Positions 12,966 through 24,908 of a DNA stretch of 64,000 nt are shown here, in pieces. The position numbers and the translations under genes were made by a program. The notes under the pieces are model-generated. The model searched no databases. It was not told where the DNA came from and was given only the letters and a program-made list of their open reading frames with translations. The DNA is from Anticarsia gemmatalis (Eukaryota > Arthropoda > Insecta > Lepidoptera > Erebidae): positions 6,448,001 to 6,512,000 of the forward strand of contig NC_134767.1 in assembly GCF_050436995.1 (NCBI RefSeq), given 5' to 3'. Position 1 is the first letter of the stretch. Each line of letters begins with the position of its first letter.

Positions 12966-13112
12966 TCTACAGTCGCTACTATCGAGTGTCAAGAGTTTGA
13001 CATTTAAAATGACAATTTGTTCCTTTGGCAGCCGCTAGGAGTGATTATCAGGTTTTTACAAAATTTCTCGACAGCTACCCGGCTGTCTACAGTAGATAGT
13101 GGTAAAGAATCG
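12966..13112 (+). mobile_element. MITE-1 copy, diverged
   Basis: Carries TCTACAGTCGCTACTATCGA at the left, GAGTTTGACATTTAAAATGA and TTACAAAATTTCTCGACAGC in the core, and TACAGTAGATAGTGGTAAAG at the right. A few small deletions separate it from the copies near 1.2-1.5 kb. Confidence 0.7.
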
Positions 13113-13564
13113 CCCCTCAGTTGGTATGAACCTTTATTAACGCGTGGTATGCTTTTAACCATGAGAAAGCTTTTCACGTGGACGAAATCGCACGAATGCG
13201 CGAAATGAGCACAAATAGTTCATAAATAAAACATCGCACAGCACTGGTCACGTCGATACTATAATACAATTAGTTTAGTCTTAGTACTAAGTTTACTTTA
13301 TACCGCTCTCGTAATGAGTTTGCTAGCGAAATAGGTCTGTCTTTGTTTGCCAGTTTAGAACTCAAGGGACTAGTTTGAACTTCGGAAAAAGTTTTGTGGA
13401 AGTCATTAGAAGTTGGCTTTAAACTATTGTACCCATAGATTCATGTCGACAAAGGTTTTATATGTTTTTTTTTTAGAAAAGTTTTTACATTAAGCAGTGC
13501 ATGTCGATGTTAGAATAGTTGTTAGTTACTCGTAGTTTTATTGCATTTGCATTTGCATACGTAC

Positions 13565-13780
13565 TGATTTCCTCGGCCGTCGATAGTGCATGTCAGGTAG
13601 AGGTCTCAGGCCAATCTGAAGTTTATTTTTTTATTTTTATTTTTTTTGTTTAAAAAGACAACTGAAGTTTATTTAATCAAGAATTTCTCGGTACTCAGAG
13701 AGAGTAAAAGTTTATACAACTTTTACTGTCTTGTGGTGTTGAGTATTGTGCACACAGTAGGTCACTATAAACCATTTCCT
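13565..13780 (+). mobile_element. SINE-A remnant, degenerate
   Basis: CGGCCGTCGATAGTGCATGT and AGGTAGAGGTCTCAGG resemble the tRNA-like head of SINE-A (CGGTCGGTAGTGTATG.. GAGAGGTCTCGGG). GTATTGTGCACACAGTAGGT plus CACTATAAACCATTTCCTG resembles its 3' part (GTATTGTGCACACACTTGGA, CACTATAAACAAAGTCCTG). The middle is lost or scrambled. Confidence 0.5.
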
Positions 13781-13797
13781 GAAAAGCATTTTTTTAC

Positions 13798-13912
13798 TAC
13801 TATTGAAAACCGGCTAGTTATAGTAAATTTTTGTATAAAAATCTGATCAGCGCCTCTAGCGGGCGCTTAAGGTACTATATTGCAGTGCAAATTTCAAACA
13901 TTTAGAACACTA
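13798..13912 (-). mobile_element. MITE-1 fragment, inverted
   Basis: AAAACCGGCTAGTTATAG, GTATAAAAATCTGATCAGCG and CCTCTAGCGGGCGC are the reverse complement of the MITE-1 right half. The other terminal repeat is missing or unrecognisable. Confidence 0.65.
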
Positions 13913-14203
13913 GATGGCACCGAATCTACATACAATATAAAGTTTTAATAAAACTGGCTGCTGATGCTGATAAATATCGTCTACTAGGACCATATACTAT
14001 GCATGGAGGTGCTCAAGTGTGGCGTAGTAATCTCCTCACGTGAGAGTGAGGGTGCAATCAGTGGTGTGCGGTCAGCTCGGATGACTGCCCGCAGATTACA
14101 ACTGACGTGTAATCAAAGAGCCATCTCTCGTATACATGCGAGAATAAACATGTACGGCATTATAAAGCCGTAGTTCTACTTGAGATAATCTATCTATCTA
14201 TCG

Positions 14204-14395
14204 CAGTGGTTCCCAACCAGTGCCAGTGGTCCGTGGAAGTCAAAATATGGTCCGCGAAAGATTTTAAAATTAAACATTTTCAGAATGATTATTACACTTT
14301 ACTTTTAATATAATAATATGTGCTTACGAAGTGGTCCCTGTTAGCAAGAATAATATAAAAGTGGTCCCGGACTAAGAAAAGGTTGGGAACCCCTG
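14204..14395. mobile_element. hAT-type MITE with 8-bp target duplication
   Basis: The left end CAGTGGTTCCCAACC and the right end GGTTGGGAACCCCTG are near-perfect terminal inverted repeats. They are flanked by a perfect 8-bp direct repeat, ATCTATCG (14196-14203 and 14396-14403). Ends of the CAG-GGTTCCCAACC type with 8-bp duplications are diagnostic of the hAT superfamily. At 192 bp it has no room for a transposase and is non-autonomous. It lies inside the GATA/TATC tail of the retroposon that continues at 14396, so it is younger than that element. Further GTGGTCC subterminal motifs are present on both sides. Confidence 0.92.
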
Positions 14396-14652
14396 ATCTA
14401 TCGTATGGTTAGTGGTCAGCCTAGAGTCAAAGTTGTTCAAGCCACCCGAAAGACCTTTGACATGGCTTTACAACTGTTATCTTAATTGACAACAACCGAG
14501 ACCGAGTTTTTATGTACCCGTCGAAACACGGAGACGCTCAGTTCAAATACCACTATACGGTCACCCATCTATAGAATGACCGCGCCCACGGTTGCTTAAC
14601 TCACAGATCGTTTCCCGACCGGTGAGCACAACTGGCTATGGCTATGAGCTGT
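14396..14652 (-). mobile_element. GATA-tailed retroposon
   Basis: On the minus strand, from 5' to 3': CCAGTTGTGCTCACCGGTCG, GGTTAAGCAACC-like, GTCATTCTATAGATGGGTGA, CCGT, a TTTGAACTGAGCGTCTCCGTG block, GGTCTCGGTTGTTGTCAATT, ACTTTGACTCTAGGCTGACC, ACTAACCATACGATAGAT. The tail is a (GATA)n run, now split by the hAT MITE. Related copies are at 12185, 23925, 31229, 45246 and 60890. No coding frame is present. It behaves like a SINE or the 3' end of a LINE. Confidence 0.75.
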
Positions 14653-14768
14653 AAGCTTGTGATTTTTTGTACTATAACTCCGTTTCGACCAGAGATAAGC
14701 AATCATAAGGCGGTGTTTGAAAGGAAATTACACCAATATGAAACACGATATAATATGTGCTCGTGAAT

Positions 14769-14880
14769 GCGAATCTCTACAATCGGTGCTATCTAATGCT
14801 GAGAGTTTGGCATTAAGAATGTAATGTAAAAATAGTTCTTTAACAGGCTGGTGTTGTAAAAAGTCGATAGAAATAGAAAA
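14769..14880 (+). mobile_element. MITE-1 copy, internally deleted
   Basis: CGAATCTCTACAATCGGTGC, GAGAGTTTGGCATTAAGAAT and GTCGATAGAAATAGAAAATC match the two ends and first core block of MITE-1. The GACGCCCG and TTTTCATAC blocks are gone. Confidence 0.5.
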
Positions 14881-14884
14881 TCGC

Positions 14885-17685
14885 CAATTCAACTATGAGA
14901 AATGTTGAAATCTCGATAACTCAGCGACAGAGATGGTTGTTAACCATAATAAGTAAATAAAAACTGGGCTTTGCCTACCAACTTTATTAATAAAAGGATT
15001 GATCTTACAATCCTTAATAAACTTTGATAACCATTAAATATTGGTATAAAACAAACACATTTTTGAAAACGCATCGTAGCTTAGCTTAGACCTAGTAAAA
15101 CCACAGCCTTAGCAATAGATATTGACAGGACCCTTAAATACAATATTGTGTATTTCAGACCCCAATCGTCGAAAGATCAGACAACCTATGAATAAAATAA
15201 CACATTTACTTTTTCCTTGAAACCTTTCACAGATATTACCGCATTTCCACGCCGTAACTGAGAATTTTTCGAATGGCAAAACCTCAATTATCCTTTGCCC
15301 TTTTGCTCTGAAATTTGGTGTAATTTGTTCCTACGCAGTGTCGTTTCCCTGTTACGTAAGGCACTGTAGGTTCACGTATATAAACTTACTTACGCGTTTG
15401 GAGGTGCCAATAGACTGATACGATCACCGATTTTGGAGCAGGTTGTAATTTGACCACCTTCATAAACTGAAACATCTACCAACCGGAGATAAAAATCATA
15501 ATCGCGCCTTTTTCGGTACACTTTATATCAGATGTTAATTGCGATCTGAAAGTAGAAAAGTTTAATAGCAATCCGGGCTTATTAGTTGTACAGTATAAAC
15601 AGTGATTAAAACAATATTTTTAAGTTACAACATTATAGCTCCTAAGAAACCATCTTCTTAAAAATATACGCAAGGAAGTCTTAAATTTCAAGTACGTTTT
15701 AAAAAATAATACGCGTCACGGCTTAAGGCTTAGCCTATATTCTGAGCTGAATTGAGCTCATTTATCTTGAGGTACGTAATCTTTTCACCCGTCGCCTTTC
15801 ATGTGCCTACATTTTGAAAGGTTCGCTTAAAAAGCCTTAAAAGTACTTATGTGATTGCGATTCATTGAAATCTCTTTGGGAAATCGAGTGAATTATTAAG
15901 TGTAGAATAAATTGGTTTATGGTTTTTTGTGTTTGGTTTCTTTTGCTTAAACAATTTATATTTGTATTAAAAGAGAAAGGTAAGGTAATATGATAATTGC
16001 CGGCAGCAATCAATTTTAAATACGATTTGATCAATTGATTTTCACTTCAAAAAAACTTAAACGTTAATGCCATCTAGATAAAACGCACTAGAGCATTGCT
16101 TTTATAACCAACTGCTTACGTTTACAAAAATCTATAAATACTTTACAACATTGTTAATACCCGCCAATTTATTCGTCAGCCAACAATAAACGTTAATTCG
16201 TACATTTAAATCGTAAACCGGACAATGGACAAGCTTGATCGCAACAATAATGTGAACGATCAGCATTTATTTTTACGCAATTGTGATACTCGGAAAACGG
16301 CAGCCATATTTTCCGAATTTTGAACCACTTACCGGTAAGATTGCTTTCGGATTACCTTCCGAACATTCTGTGATGTAATAATAGATTTCTGTGTATTGGC
16401 ATTTTATGAGGACGAAATAAGAAACAGGGAGACAAACAAAAGTGATTCTTTTCCTGGTTTGTGTGTTTATACTGACGTTTGAAATAATTTTACTTTTAGG
16501 ATCGAGAATTTGATATTTAAAAAGTATTGAAATAATAGTTCCCGGTACGGTTCTACGGTACCCACTAGAGGCATTGATCATAATATATTCAATCGCTATT
16601 TCTCAATAACCACTCGTTCGTTCATAGTCAAAAATTGCAAAAAATTGCTACTCTTTTACTTTTACAGTCTTATGCGTCAATATTTGTCCCAAATGAATAT
16701 GTAGGTTAATGATCTAAAGATATTTTACACATGTTGTACCCTGGATTAACGCGCAATATACTACTGTTATCCTGGATTATCTTTGAAATTAGAGGAAGTT
16801 GCCGACACTATAATGTAAATTGTTTTCTAAAAGATTGGATCGGTTAAACAAACAGCAAAGGTTAAATTCAAAGACAGACCTCAAGCGCCAATCATACAAA
16901 TAAAAAATTGTTCAATACGGGTATCTAACCAATAATACCCTGAACGCAAACTCTCGTTACAAAGGACTTCTTAACAACGATAGTTGTGTAGGAACTGTGT
17001 CAAACAGAGCTTAGCAAGGGGATTATAGTTCTTAGTAAGTTTAACAGAAACACATGTGGATTGCGGACCGTGCTAACTGCTACTCTTGAGATAATCCTGC
17101 TATATGCTCCTTTGACTGGAAAGTTAGGAAGTTAGTTTAACTAATACATAGAAGTTAGAAATCATTCGAAGCACTAATTCGTAAATTTAAAACTTACGCG
17201 TTGCATGTTTAGTACATAATAGCATACAAAAATTAACACTAACACGATTTTTTTCTTGAAATGCCTTACATTTCGTGCGCGGCAGACGTAGACGCCGATG
17301 GAATGTGGTTTTTTTCTGTTTATCTTAATCGATACAAGCTTTGACAATAAAGATGACCAGACATAAAATAAAAATTTTACTTCCTTTAGAACCAAAAAAG
17401 CAAAAATCCAAGCAACGATTGAAAAAATATTTTTATTCATGATACTTGAATATTGCTAATGATGAAGGACATGTCTAACATTACAATTTGACGTACGGAA
17501 ATAAAGGAAAACTGCGGGAAATTCAATCACTTAACTATTGATACAATAAAATGTCTACGTTTAATAATACACAGCAAAGTTCCACAAAATTCCACCATCA
17601 AAAAGCTTACAAACGCAAAAAGCAACACACACCTTTTTGTTACTGTCGACCACAACACCCAACATTCCTCGTTGGCCGACAAAAG
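14885..17685. other. AT-rich DNA without recognised genes
   Basis: Open frames at 15837-16034, 16273-16581, 17174-17440 and 17551-17778 show no domain. They read as AT-biased chance frames, and the last runs into the tandem array. Nothing else could be assigned. Confidence 0.45.
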
Positions 17686-17689
17686 GTTT

Positions 17690-19165
17690 TCCTAACAAAG
17701 TATTGGCTATCGAGTTCCCTCGTAATCGGTGCCAATAGTTGTCCCACGGGAGGATGCGGAGCGCCTTATCGCTTCTAAGTAGGCCACTCAGATTAACGGA
17801 GGTAGAAGCTATTGAGAGTATTACTGTTTAATGTTTGTATGATCTCTTGTAGGTGTATGCTGCCCTGGTACTTTTAAATCGGGAATGTATTATCTGAAGT
17901 TAAGCAATCTATGGCGCGATCCGTCTATTTATGAGTGGTAGCTTTTTGTTTGGATTTTTAGGATCTGCGAGTTAATCAGCTGATCGCGGGGACATTCTAT
18001 AGATTGGTCGCATTTTGTAAAGTAGGCCACTCAGATTAACGGAGGTAGAAGCTGTTGAGAGTATTACTGTTTAATGTTTGTATGATCTCTTGTAGTGTAT
18101 GCTGCCCTGGTACTTTTGATATCAGTATGGTACATTATCTAAGGCAAAGTATTCTATTGTGCGGTTTATCTATAGATGGGCGGTGGCTTGTTATCTGTAT
18201 TTGTTTGTTGTAAGGGTTAAGCAACTTGTCGCGGGGACATTCTATAGATGGGTGGCAGCTTGTAAAGTACTCAGATTAACGGAGGTAGAAGCTATTGAGA
18301 GTTAATACTGTTTAATGTTTGTATGATCACTTGTAGGTGTATGCTGCTCTGGTACTTTTGATATCAGTCTGGTACATTATCTGAGGTACAGTATTCTATG
18401 GCGTGGACTACGTATAGATGGGTGGTAGCTTGCTATTTGGATTTGTATGTTATAGGGATTCAGATCTATGGGTTAAGCAACTGATCGCGGAGACATTTTA
18501 TAGATGGGTTGTAATGGCAGTTTGTAAAGTAGGCCACTCAGATTAACGGAGGTGGAAGCTATTGAGAGTATTACTGTTTAATGTTTGTATGATCTCTTGT
18601 AGGTGTATGCTGCCCTAGTACTTTTGAATCGGGAATGTATTCTATCTGAGGTTAAGCAACCTATGGCGCAATCCATCTATTGATGAGTGGTGACAGCATT
18701 TTGTTTGGATTTTTATGTTATAAGGATTAGGTTAAGCAGCTGATCGCGGGGACATTCTATAGATGGGTGGCACTTTGTAAAGTAGGCCACTCAGATTAAA
18801 GGAGCTAGAAGATATTGATACTATTTAATGTTTCTATGATCTCTTGTTCCCCTTGTTCTTTTGATATCAGTATGGTACATTATCTGAGGTAAGGTATTCT
18901 ATGGCGCGGTCGCGGTCGGTTGGAGAGAAATATATGGTTGAGCAATTATGGTTGTAAAGTAGGCCAATTTACTTTAACGGAACTGTATGATTTTTTGTAG
19001 GTGTATGCTGCCCTGGTACTTCTGAATCAGTATAGGTTTGCGGTCTTCTAAAGTGGAAGGCTGTATAATTTTTTTTTATTTAGTGGGGATTGAGATTTGT
19101 GAGTTAAAAGACTTATGACCCGGTCAGATATTATAGATGGGTGGCCGCTTGCTAAGAGTGCTGGG
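17690..19165 (+). repeat. Satellite-like array, about 245-bp unit, 5-6 copies
   Basis: Six starts of the block GTAGGCCACTCAGATTAACG (or a close variant) lie near 17779, 18022, 18267, 18529, 18782 and 18959, with spacings of roughly 240-260 bp except a shortened fifth unit. Each full unit continues GGAGGTAGAAGCT, TTTAATGTTTGTATGATCTC, TTGTAGGTGTATGCTGCCCT and GGTACTTTTGATATC. Inside each unit, GGTTAAGCAACTGATCGCGG with GACATTCTATAGATGGGTGG, and a second weaker version (TATGGCGCG..TCTATAGATGGG), are homologous to the core of the GATA-tailed retroposon. The right end fades into GAGTTAAAAGACTTATGACC near 19110. No coding content. Confidence 0.85.
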
Positions 19166-19199
19166 CGTCACCGTATTTCGCCTGTCCCGGTAAGTTAAG

Positions 19200-20210
19200 A
19201 TCAATGGCCACCATAAATACTTGGTGGGCTTTACGATAATAATTAAAACAATTATGTACTCTAAAGACAGTAGTTTGGAATCAGAAGACCACAATAATTT
19301 CATTAACCACCAAAAATACCCTTATGATTAGTTCATGTCACCACTATGAAATAAACCGCTACAGTTTATTTGATAGAGAACAATCCCCTGTCAATCAGAC
19401 CGCGACCCTTCTTACCCTTGACCGCTGAGTAAATATGACGTCATAGTACTGACCTAGATCAGAGTTCATGCAGGTCAAATATTACGAAACTTTAGTTTCC
19501 TATCACGAGAAGAGACTAACATTAACCTGTACTAATATTATAAATGTCCATACTTAATTTTAACTTTATTTAATTATCGTGTTATTTAATCTTAAATTGT
19601 AAATGCGACAGCTTGTCTAATTAATTTGCCTTCACGATTAAATAATCGAACAGATTTTTTTATAAGAGCATAGTGTAGAGAGCCTTGTTCCACGATGTTC
19701 GCGGCTGAAAGAGGTATACAAATTTCAGAACATAGAACATCGGAGACCCACAGGCTTATACTTTCAATTTATAATTTTTTGGCAACACCTTAACTTAATT
19801 ACAAATCATAGTCATGTCATAACTAATCGTCAATAGTAGTATTCTAATTACTATAGTCATCAGTAAGTCTTATCGCAGAGATTCAAAATGAATAATTAGA
19901 TTTATCAAAGTAACGTCCCTTGACACTCTACTGTGCTAATCTCTTAGAATAATCCTCATTAGCACAGCTTATCTCATAATCCAATCGAATTAAACATAAT
20001 CCAATATACAGAAGATTTTCTAGACAGTTGAAATACTCGTACGTGCTGGAACTTTAAGTAATAAATTAGTTAACTTATCGCATACTTAAGTACCAGTTTC
20101 TTTCAGTTTCAGCTAATGAATAAGGGACAGGTAATCTATCTGCTTGATAAACTGACAGCTAATGAAAATAACTGTCAGAATTACATCTGATTAGTTATCT
20201 GACTGTCCTA
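19200..20210. other. AT-rich DNA, no assigned genes
   Basis: Contains a short Helitron-start-like string (TGTACTAATATTATAAATG near 19528) without the rest of an element, and one TGACGTCA site (19436-19443). Confidence 0.4.
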
Positions 20211-20211
20211 G

Positions 20212-20465
20212 TGGTGGGCAAGGGTCTCCACCCAAACGAGAAAGGCGTTCGGTCTTAAGTCCACCATAGGTACTGGCTAAGTGCGGGTTGGGGACTTTGC
20301 ATGCATATTATTATGTACAAGCAATGCGTAAAAGAACTCTTAGGCTAGGTTTCGTCACGATGCTTTCCTTCACCATCAGAACAAGCTGTTTGTATATTTG
20401 AAACTCATTTTGTTTGCGACGTTTGTGCAGCTCATACCTCTCTCAGAGATTTAAGACCGTGTCTC
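20212..20465 (-). mobile_element. Family D retroposon, long copy
   Basis: On the plus strand the order is GGTGGGCAAGGGTCTCCACC, CTTAAGTCCACCATAGGTAC, TGGCTAAGTGCGGGTTGG, then GTTTCGTCACGATGCTTTCC and TTCACCATCAGAACAAGC. The element itself reads on the minus strand. This block order is characteristic of a very common lepidopteran retroposon, and this is the only copy in the window extending past the 3' 120 bp. The tRNA-like or internal promoter end was not identified. Confidence 0.7.
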
Positions 20466-20469
20466 TACA

Positions 20470-22590
20470 GGTACTCTCTTTCATGTGTTTCCGTTTAAAT
20501 CCGTAAGCTCCGAAACAGTGGGTTACAGCTCCATTCAACCACGATATTGTCGAGATAAGAGTTTAATGCACTTTGAACTTTCAAATGAGATTGTGATATA
20601 GTACTCTTAAAATTTTAACTCATTTTATCCAGAAGTTGGAAATGGGATAAGTTTTCATATTACTATTGTTAGAATAGCTCTTCTTTAGGAATGCAAGCGG
20701 AAATAAAAAAAAATGTTTAAAAAGCCAAGCTATATTGTAATCAAACCTGAATCGTTTGTATAGCGAATTATAGTTTGTAGAGAGCCTTGGCATGTGCAGT
20801 TTGTCTAGACTATGATTAATAGATTCAGGTATTTCCAGAAAAAAGTAGCGGGATCATAAATTACAACGTCAGCTGCATAAACCTGCGAATCACATACATT
20901 ATAAATTCTGAATTTTGTAAACCTCAGCCGGCCGTAAACCTTATATTATTAAAGAAGACTATTTACTCAGACCAACACTATAATGGTTCATTTCAGATCC
21001 TCTACCATAGTCTTTATAGAAACATTAATAATTTATATTAATATCGTAGGTCCCAGTTGTTTTAAATTCACAATATATTTCATCCGTATAACTGTACCAG
21101 TTAAGAAACAAACTAATACACATTTATAATCATTACTAATCAATTTATTAAAATTGTACGATTCAACTTTTCTCTAGAAACAATTAAAATCGAACATCAG
21201 CTATTTATAAAACCTTGCCCTTTCTTTTTCTTTTTACGTCCCTGCATTTGGAAACTTACAAAAGGACTTGAGAACAAACTTTTTCTTTCGACACAAAAGT
21301 ATAAAAGTTTTCAAATCCTCAAGAGATGGGTAACGCTAAAACACTTTGGAACTCGCGGAATAATTGTTAGAAGGAATACACGCTTACGATTGTACATGTG
21401 CAATATGTTCATGTTAGAGCCTTGTCATGTAAAATAGCGTTTAATCTACATATAACAGTTCTTGGAAATTGTATCATAAATTCGTATATCTGTCTAATAT
21501 GCATTCACGTGTAAAAGGTTTAACCTAATAATTTTGCATGGATATAGTTGGAGATCCAGGGACAAACATACCTATTGTAAACAAGTGGCCATCCGCGTAA
21601 AATTAACTTTTCCCGTTTACATTTTTTTTAATGCTGCTCCAGCTCTTTTAATCATAGGATGATGTGACATACAGCTTATAACCTACCTCAGTAAATAGAC
21701 TTTTACACACAAAAAAAAACTATTCGAACCCGTGATAAGACAGATTACATCATTCCAACAAAGAAATAAATTCTTCGTCTATAAATTATAAGTACAGTTA
21801 CAGATTTTATCCAGATTCCACGCAAGCCGAACCGCGCGCGTCTATAAGTTAATATATGTGTATTCTTTACTATACCTTTCTATAATACTACACTCGACAG
21901 TACACGAGACGGGTATCGTTTTACCAAACAGAAGATTGTGTTTAGATAATCGAATATGTGACCTATTTCCTAACTTCACTTTGTTTATGAAAACATGTGA
22001 TCTATGAGACTTGCGATAAGATATATTACGTGTTTAATCGTAATATCACAAGCAGAAATATGTATTAACTTATACTTCCAGTTAATAATGAAAATGTCTT
22101 CAAGATTATTACATTAAAAGTCGATTCTTCATTGTTAGTTATCTTTATTCGAGAATTAAGTTAGACACTTTTGACAGTCGTCAAAATCTTATATCGACTG
22201 AAGTTATATAAATTAATGGAAATCAGATCCGGTTCCTTCTGAAGTTCTGAATAAGTATAAGTAATTAGGTGAAATTGTGATAGTGGACATACATTACATA
22301 TAATCTTTCAGATAGGTTATCTTACACTTATTCATGAGGCGTGAACCTGAACTTTAGTTTCAAAACAATGAAATATAAAAGCACATAGGTACTGAATTTT
22401 ATTATTTAACTTATGATACGATATACCTCGTTACTACGAAATATATTGCAATATACTATCTCTCAAAAGCTCTTACGGGCTAAATGAATTTTGACGCACC
22501 GACATAGCTCTTCGTAAATGTGATAATGTATGCATATTTACGCTTGCTCCTGTAGAAACATACATTGCACGATTATACTCTACATATTGT
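20470..22590. other. AT-rich DNA without recognised features
   Basis: No open frame above 60 codons, no splice-site pairs and no shared repeat were recognised. Confidence 0.45.
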
Positions 22591-22594
22591 ATGA

Positions 22595-22806
22595 TCCTTC
22601 TAATAATGTAAACGCGAAAGTTTGTGAGTATGTATAGATGTTTGTTACTCCTTCACACAAATACTACTAAACCGATTACGATAAAATTTTGTATGTATGT
22701 ATTTGAAAACCCAGAATAACACATAGGCTACTTATTATCCCGGAGTTTCCGAGGAATCTGGATTTACATGGGAAGTGAGAAGAGTGAAGAAGTGAGCGGC
22801 CTCTAG
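22595..22806 (+). mobile_element. Helitron-like element, old copy
   Basis: TCCTTCTAATAATGTAAACG, CGAAAGTTTGTGAGTATG, TACTAAACCGATTACGATAA, ACATAGGCTACTTATTATCC and the end CTCTAGT follow the order of the copy at 43017. Identity is low and the microsatellite is absent. Confidence 0.6.
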
Positions 22807-22867
22807 TATACTATAATATATTGTACATGGGGCAAGTATATTGTTGTACGAATATATTGAAGCAGAT

Positions 22868-22983
22868 ATATACAGATTGTGGCATAAATAATGGATAATC
22901 CTTTACCAGCGGATGGGCGACCACCCGACTGATCTAAATTCATCATTTCCATTATTTACGCCACACCCTGTAATCTGTATATA
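22868..22983. mobile_element. Small TIR element, CAGGGTGT type
   Basis: Right end, read inward: TACAGGGTGTGGCGTAAATA then ATGGA. The left end GTGGCATAAATAATGGA matches it but has lost the first CAGGGT. Both sides are also flanked by an inverted TATATACAGATT. About 100 bp of unrelated sequence lies between the ends. The TA-CAGGGTGT start is shared with the foldback element at 40782, which fits TA-targeting (Tc1/mariner-like) non-autonomous elements. Confidence 0.6.
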
Positions 22984-23924
22984 CATGTAAATTGCGAGGT
23001 TACATTCAAGGGTAAAATCGAGGAGTTTTGTTCTAAATAAGAATACTTTATGTTGGTCGCAGCTGTCTTTGTGTAAAATACGGGGATATCATTCATATTG
23101 TTCACCCTGAGGGCACTTACTGCTGAGTTTGCGCGCTTTTGCGGTGGCATTTTTCTAAGATAATATAGAGATATTTCTAGGGAATTTTGTTATGAAAATA
23201 TTATACACCAAAATTCTTATTAAGACTTCTTTTGACTAACCTCTTATACTTCATAAAATAGTTAAAACAAATAAAATTTGCCCCGATACAGGCTTTGCCT
23301 AGTGCGGTTGTAATACTAGACTGGTAATAAAAGATCTTTATTTCATTGAGTTTATTTTTAATCATTGTACTTAATTAAGTACCTTAGTTTTGTATTTCAT
23401 TTTTATAAAGAGAATATTACAACAGATTTAGGTATCCAACCTAAAACTATGGTGATCAGCCTGCAGCCTAAAGTTTTCGTAATATATGATTGTCATTGCA
23501 CTAGCGTGTAAGTATTCATACATTTGATTAGTTTTAGTAGTAAAATAACTCCTAGTTATATTACTTGAATAACGTCGTATACGATTTCACATACTCAGTC
23601 AAGTTATACCGATTTTATGCTGTTTAGATAATATTCTACAACTTTTATGATTCACGTTTTATTTGCGAAATACACTTAGAAATGTGTTCGGAGAGCCGAT
23701 TACGACTCGCGGAAATATGGTGTTTGTATCACTTTAGTTTTATGATACTGACGACAATAAAATGTTATTGCTTTTGAATTTTGTTCAAATGTAATTATAT
23801 TTTGACTTTTTCTCGAGGCGTTAATAGCCATTTCCTTAGAATTTCCGGTACTTTCATCACATGGTTTGGCCAATAGTGAAACAAGCTTTTAAGTTGCTCG
23901 ACACCCGAGAGTAATTTAATGTAA

Positions 23925-24072
23925 CAAGACTGTCATCGCAATCGACAACAGGGACCGACTTTTACCATGCTCTTCGTAGTACGAGGACACTCAGCGGACA
24001 TACCACTAAGCGACCCATCTATAAGATGACCGCGCCAGTCGTTGCTTACGCAACAAATTGTTTAACGACCGC
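23925..24072 (-). mobile_element. GATA-tailed retroposon fragment
   Basis: GACAACAGGGACCGACTTTT, CACTAAGCGACCCATCTATA, AGATGACCGCGCCAGTCGTT and GCTTACGCAACA follow the order of the copy at 45246. The 3' tail and distal part are missing. Confidence 0.6.
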
Positions 24073-24527
24073 TATAGGCAAATTGCTGTATGCTCCAAAG
24101 TTACCAATAAAAGACATTCGTAGATCTTGTGTCAACAATGGGTTATAGTGCAAATGTTATATTTTAACAGAAAATAATATTTCTATTGTACACATCAACA
24201 CTTTTGAATCAAAGCTCATATTATTATTACTAAGTCCGTCCTCAGATTCCTTCATAATGACATAATACACAAAGGTACGAACTCAACGATAAGCCTACAA
24301 GGGTTGTTGATCCGTCACTAATGCTTTCCTAATCGACTCGACAATCACCTTTGTGCTGATTCAGTAGAAACCTTATAACGATAATGGTATTATTGATATC
24401 GTTCTTTCATTCATCAGTTTATTTTATTAGGAAATACTGTAGTACTGCCAAAGACCAATAGGTCGGGTGTGAGGTTTTACTTAGTTTTCTGCTTCTGGAA
24501 TGTTTTTAGTCTTTTTAATATTCAGGA

Positions 24528-24908
24528 GGAGGTTGACTGCCTTTGTGGCGCGGTCGGTAGTGTATGTTACTGCCGAGCGAGAGGTCTCGGGTTCGAATCC
24601 TGGGTCGGGCCAAAAAGTCTTTTCTGAGATTTTCTGTTAAGAATTTCTTAGAGATTGCCCGGAGTTGGGAAGTTGAGGTCGAAGACCTCCGTGCCTCGGA
24701 GAGCACGTAAAGCCGTCGGTCCTGCGCCTGACCACTCTCTGGTCGTGTCGGTTATCCGTCCCACCGGACTATGAGAGTAATGGAATAGAGAGTGTACCTG
24801 TGTATTGTGCACACACTTGGACACTATAAACAAAGTCCTGCACAGATGGCCAGTTTCAATGAAACCGACCGCCGTAGCCGTATATCGGCTAGGAGGACAT
24901 TATTATTA
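24528..24908 (+). mobile_element. SINE-A, full length with 12-bp target duplication
   Basis: The 381-bp element is flanked by a perfect 12-bp direct repeat TAATATTCAGGA (24516-24527 and 24909-24920). The head is tRNA-like: GTGGCGCGGTCGGTAGTGTA is in the A-box position and GGTTCGAATCCTGGGTCGGG holds the B box. The body carries a CTCCGTGCCTCGGAG hairpin then AGCACGTAAAGCCGTCGGTC, GTGTACCTGTGTATTGTGCA and TTTCAATGAAACCGACCGCC. It ends GGCTAGGAGGACATTATTAT with a short (ATT)n tail. These are the marks of LINE-mediated retroposition. A second full copy is at 55084 in reverse. Confidence 0.93.

Noticed and set aside
17551..17778. 75-codon frame before the satellite array
   Set aside because: Low-complexity residues, no motif, and its end lies in the array's left edge.
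17690..19165. CRISPR-like array
   Set aside because: Units are about 245 bp, imperfect, without short identical repeats and unique spacers; this is ordinary satellite-type repetition.
24540..24630. tRNA gene
   Set aside because: A and B boxes are present but the acceptor and anticodon stems do not pair, and target duplications enclose a longer SINE. The same applies to the heads at 2990, 4830, 38260, 48170, 53805 and 55400.
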